Source of the DNA: G963677185 sp963677185
Lineage (GTDB): Bacteria; Bacillota; Syntrophomonadia; Syntrophomonadales; Syntrophomonadaceae
Reading direction: 5' to 3'
Length of the DNA: 64,000 nt
NCBI GenBank assembly: GCA_963677185.1
Contig: OY781889.1
Coordinates: 2,790,001-2,854,000, forward strand
Shown: positions 61,609 to 64,000 of the stretch, in pieces
Layout: each line of letters opens with the position of its first letter
Numbering within the stretch: position 1 is the first letter of the stretch
The notes under the pieces: model-generated
Database searches by the model: none
What the model was told of the DNA's origin: nothing
Seen by the model: only the letters and a program-made list of their open reading frames with translations
Program-made: the position numbers and the translations under genes

Positions 61609-61739
61609 TATAAAATTCTCTCCAATAGCTTGGTTGCGGAATGAATCAGAGCTTCTTCCTCCCAATAACAGCTTCTAAAAGCTGTGCCGCGATTTGTCCC
61701 GACCATTTCCAATTAATCCGGTTTCATCTCTTCCAACAT
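61608..61739 (-). pseudogene. Remnant second copy of the antitoxin 3' end
   Basis: Read from 61739, the frame gives MLEEMKPD, stop, LEMVGTNRGTAFRSCYWEEEALIHSATK and LLERIL, stop (shown in parts). It aligns codon by codon with the C-terminal part of the antitoxin at 61675-62007, at an offset of 121 bp. Its final TAA overlaps the mazF ATG, as an ancestral antitoxin stop would. One internal stop; not expected to be translated on its own. Confidence 0.8.
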
Positions 61740-62007
61740 TCTCCAATAGCCTGCTTATTGAATGAACCAGGGCTTCTTCTTCCCAATGGCAACTTTCACA
61801 TGCGATGCCAAGATTAATCTCGGCCATTTCCACATAACCCTGTCTCATCTCTTCCAACATGTTCAAGCGTCTGCGCTCCCCAAACCAAAATTCCAAAGCC
61901 TCGATTATTACTTCACTTCGGTTCCTGCTTCCCAAAGCTGTGCATTTGTCGATCTCCGTCAAAATTCTGGGGGACAGAGATACGAAGATTCTTTTGGAAG
62001 TTAGCAA
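61675..62007 (-). CDS. Ribbon-helix-helix antitoxin (EndoAI/MazE-type), altered C-terminus
   Basis: 110 aa. N-terminal ribbon-helix-helix: IFVSLSPRILTEIDKCTALG and NRSEVIIEALEFWFGERRR. The C-terminal toxin-binding arm runs through MAEINLGIACESCHWEEEAL to RLLENV, after which a frameshifted duplication supplies about 19 foreign residues (GRDETGLIGNGRDKSRHSF). I take TTG 62007 as the start (GGAGG 9 nt upstream); the GTG at 62016 touches that site and is unlikely. It neutralises the MazF product and probably autoregulates. Confidence 0.85.
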   Translation of the reverse strand: MLTSKRIFVSLSPRILTEIDKCTALGSRNRSEVIIEALEFWFGERRRLNMLEEMRQGYVEMAEINLGIACESCHWEEEALVHSISRLLENVGRDETGLIGNGRDKSRHSF

Positions 62008-62040
62008 GCCGAGCACCTCCGCAATTTAATTTATATGTAA

Positions 62041-62070
62041 TTATATATTTAATTATCGCGAAGAGTAAAC
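62041..62070 (-). promoter_or_regulatory. Promoter of the antitoxin-toxin genes
   Basis: Minus strand TTTACT, 18-bp spacer, TATAAT, in a strongly AT-rich stretch with short dyads that may be the antitoxin operator. Confidence 0.6.
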
Positions 62071-62126
62071 AGAATATTAAGGTTTTGTAAAATTTCTGTC
62101 GTCAAAATCCGCAGCCATTCGCTATT

Positions 62127-62504
62127 TTATTTGATGTAAGTGCGCGGAACCCTGTTGCTGACTTTGCACAACACTTCGTAGTTAATTGTTCCCAACACTT
62201 CCGCTATATCCTCGGCAGTCACCCCGTCATCGGGACGGCCGAATAGGACTACCTCATCTCCCTGTTTTACCCCTTCAATATCACTGACATCGAACATGCA
62301 CTGGTCCATGCAGATCGTACCTATTTGTTCAGCCCGCCGCCCCTTTATTGAGGCCCAAATCCGGTTAGAAAGAATCCTGGAATATCCGTCTGCGTAGCCG
62401 ATTGGCACAGTGGCTACAACCACTGGCTTGCCGGCCTTAAAAGTGCGTCCATAGCTCACTGTATCGCCAGCTGCAATAGTTTTTACTTGCACAACCTGGC
62501 TCAT
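62127..62504 (-). pseudogene. alr: Alanine racemase, C-terminal fragment (gene broken by IS element)
   Basis: 125 readable residues equal to the C-terminal beta domain of alanine racemase: AAGDTVSYG with the catalytic Tyr, VATVPIGYADGYSR, GTICMDQCMFDVSDI, EVVLFG and NYEVLCKVSNRVPR to the natural end. The PLP-binding barrel with its lysine is missing. The reading frame loses similarity about 20 bp beyond 62504, where the IS1634-like element starts. The remaining 5' part of alr, if kept, lies past the right edge of the window. Order alr-antitoxin-mazF is the usual Firmicutes arrangement. Confidence 0.85.
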
Positions 62505-62548
62505 CAGGCGCGGGTCTTTGACAGTTGAATAGAAGAAAAAGCCTTGAA

Positions 62549-62573
62549 AAGCCCAACAGGGGCTTATTTTTTT
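62549..62573 (+). terminator. Hairpin and T-tract at the left end of the IS
   Basis: AAGCCC/GGGGCTT stem followed by T7 (after one A). It may insulate the transposase gene from outside transcription. Confidence 0.6.
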
Positions 62574-62594
62574 GTCAATTTTACCATTTTGCTA

Positions 62595-62623
62595 TTGAGT
62601 ACAGTTGAGTACAGTGGTATAAT
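62595..62623 (+). promoter_or_regulatory. Transposase promoter
   Basis: TTGAGT, 17-bp spacer, TATAAT. The -35 region is part of a direct repeat TTGAGTACAG present twice. Confidence 0.7.
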
Positions 62624-62645
62624 ATAAGGGATTGGAGGTGTTTTG

Positions 62646-64000
62646 ATGCGGTTGAAGGTTACTAAATCTAAAAATGCTGCTTCGCTTTATGTAATAAGGT
62701 CCACCTATGTGAATGGCGTTCATTCCTCCAAGATCGTGGAAAAGCTTGGCACATATGATGGACTCCTGGAAAAATTGGGCGGGCAAGATCCTTATGAATG
62801 GGCTAAAGAGTACATCGCGGAGCTTAACCGGCAGGAAAAAGAGAATAAGCGTGAAGTCCTGGTCAAGTATTCCCCGGTCAAGATTATCGACAAAGGCCAG
62901 CAGCAATCATTCAATGGCGGCTACCTGTTCCTGCAGAAGATCTATCACGAGCTAAAGCTTGATAAAATGTGCCAAACCATCGCTAAAAAGTACAAGTTCT
63001 CTTTCGACCTGGACTCTATCCTATCCAGGCTTGTTTATGCCAGGGTTATCTACCCTTCCTCCAAGCTTTCTACATACCAAGATTCCTTCAAGTTCATGGA
63101 GCAGCCTTCGTTTGACCTCCACCAAATCTACCGTGCACTGGAGATAATAGCCAAGGAGGCTGATTTTATCCAGTCTTCCCTTTACACCAACAGCCTGGCT
63201 GTTTCAAAGCGGAATACGAAGGTGCTGTATTACGATTGCACCAACTATTTCTTTGAAATAGAGCAGGAGTCAGGCATCAAGCAATACGGCTATTCCAAGG
63301 AGCATCGCCCCAACCCCATCGTCCAGATGGGACTTTTCATGGATGGGGATGGGATACCCCTGGCCATATATATTGGCAAAGGCAATACTAATGAGCAGCT
63401 GACTCTAAAGCCGCTGGAGGAAAAAATTCTGTCCGATTTTAATTGCTCCAAGTTTATCGTCTGTACCGATGCCGGGCTCGCCTCCAATAGCAATCGTCAG
63501 TTCAATAACCAGGGCGACCGTGCTTTCATAACTACGCAGTCAGTCAAGAAGCTGAAGAAGCACCTGAAGGAATGGGCCTTAAGCCCTGAAGGCTGGCTCC
63601 TGCCTGGCGACAGCTCAAAATACAGTCTGGATATGCTTGATGAGGAAAAGGACTGGGAAAAGACTTTTTACAAGGAGCGCTGGATTGTGGAAGACGGGCT
63701 GGAACAGAAGCTTATCGTGTCTTTTTCGCTCAAGTACCAAAACTACCAGCGCAAGGTCAGGAACGCCCAAATTGAGAGAGCCTGCAAAGTCCTTGACACG
63801 AATTTGGGCAAGCTGAATAAGGTGAACCCAAACGACTATAGGCGGTTTATTAAGAAGACTAGTGTCACCCCGGAAGGAGAGCTTGCCAGCAAAACGTTAT
63901 ATGAAATTGACAATGCTGTCATTGGTAAAGAGGAGGCTTTTGACGGGTTCTACGCGGTCTGCACCAACCTTGATGGCGACACATCAACCGTTCTGGCGGT
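62646..64000 (+). CDS. IS1634-family transposase (3' partial)
   Basis: At least 451 residues with no stop before the window end. The N-terminal domain (MRLKVTKSKNAASLYVIRS, IVEKLGTYDGLLEKLG) is typical of IS1634-type transposases. The DDE domain shows the first Asp in YYDCTNYFFE and the second in IVCTDAGLASNSN; the catalytic Glu lies further on, outside the window. GGAGG 7 nt before the ATG. The frame is intact, so the element may be active. Confidence 0.88.
   Translation, partial: MRLKVTKSKNAASLYVIRSTYVNGVHSSKIVEKLGTYDGLLEKLGGQDPYEWAKEYIAELNRQEKENKREVLVKYSPVKIIDKGQQQSFNGGYLFLQKIYHELKLDKMCQTIAKKYKFSFDLDSILSRLVYARVIYPSSKLSTYQDSFKFMEQPSFDLHQIYRALEIIAKEADFIQSSLYTNSLAVSKRNTKVLYYDCTNYFFEIEQESGIKQYGYSKEHRPNPIVQMGLFMDGDGIPLAIYIGKGNTNEQLTLKPLEEKILSDFNCSKFIVCTDAGLASNSNRQFNNQGDRAFITTQSVKKLKKHLKEWALSPEGWLLPGDSSKYSLDMLDEEKDWEKTFYKERWIVEDGLEQKLIVSFSLKYQNYQRKVRNAQIERACKVLDTNLGKLNKVNPNDYRRFIKKTSVTPEGELASKTLYEIDNAVIGKEEAFDGFYAVCTNLDGDTSTVLA

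Larger units (their letters stand above)
62520..64000 (+). mobile_element. IS1634-family insertion sequence (right part outside the window)
   Basis: Transposase gene with its own promoter and an upstream hairpin, inserted into alr. The left boundary is approximate; I cannot define the terminal inverted repeat or target duplication because the right end is not in view. Confidence 0.75.

Overview
The window looks like the chromosome of an anaerobic, Gram-positive-type member of the Clostridia, probably close to the syntrophic fatty-acid oxidisers (Syntrophomonadaceae-like). This is inferred from gene content: an LPXTG wall-anchored surface protein, a CIRCE-controlled groESL operon, FabK as enoyl-ACP reductase, a four-subunit ferredoxin-dependent ketoacid oxidoreductase, the alr-antitoxin-mazF gene order of Firmicutes, and two anaerobic beta-oxidation operons. 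No rRNA is present and there is one tRNA (Leu, UAG). The first gene is cut at its 5' end and the last (a transposase) at its 3' end.

Region 1 (1-10.5 kb) concerns the cell surface and c-di-GMP. A large repeat-containing LPXTG protein is followed by a secreted transglutaminase-like gene present in two almost identical copies. The copies lie in direct orientation, 4,616 bp apart, on either side of an MBOAT/SGNH polysaccharide-acetylation gene pair. Each copy carries its own promoter, three consecutive c-di-GMP-I (GEMM-I) riboswitch aptamers in the leader, and a 32-unit heptanucleotide repeat array starting at the stop codon. A diguanylate cyclase with an intact GGDEF motif and I-site lies at 41-42 kb.

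Region 2 (10.5-25.5 kb) holds housekeeping and accessory genes (HDOD protein, pseudouridine synthase, thioesterase, amidohydrolase, tRNA-Leu, MBL hydrolase, CheR-like protein). A promoter-driven block with small ORFs and a 43-bp tandem repeat lies next to the tRNA. Then come glnA and, convergent to it, the fatty-acid synthesis operon fabH-fabK-fabD-acpP-fabF-accD-accA, without fabG or fabZ. Heptanucleotide arrays follow the stop codons of both glnA and accA.

Region 3 (25.8-38.3 kb) looks like one sigma-54 regulon for acyl-CoA catabolism. A PAS-AAA-Fis activator sits beside three operons encoding two acyl-CoA dehydrogenases, enoyl-CoA hydratase, an SDR 3-hydroxyacyl-CoA dehydrogenase, two thiolases, a DUF35 protein and two CoA-transferases. 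Each operon has a -24/-12 promoter, and each promoter has copies of a TGTTTCA-N4-TGAAACA-like motif about 140-180 bp upstream. Together the genes could oxidise and cleave an acyl-CoA and exchange its CoA.

Region 4 (38.7-64 kb) contains groESL, the diguanylate cyclase, a moa operon, porCDAB, a decayed P-loop ATPase gene, a C39-like secreted protease, an ECF sigma/anti-sigma/bactofilin-like operon, a BMP lipoprotein, a YefM-YoeB module beside 208-bp tandem repeats, the lgt and tsaD-rimI-tsaB-tsaE clusters, a family 4 uracil-DNA glycosylase and a MazEF-type module. In that module the antitoxin 3' end is duplicated with a frameshift. The upstream alr gene is broken by an IS1634-like element that runs off the window.
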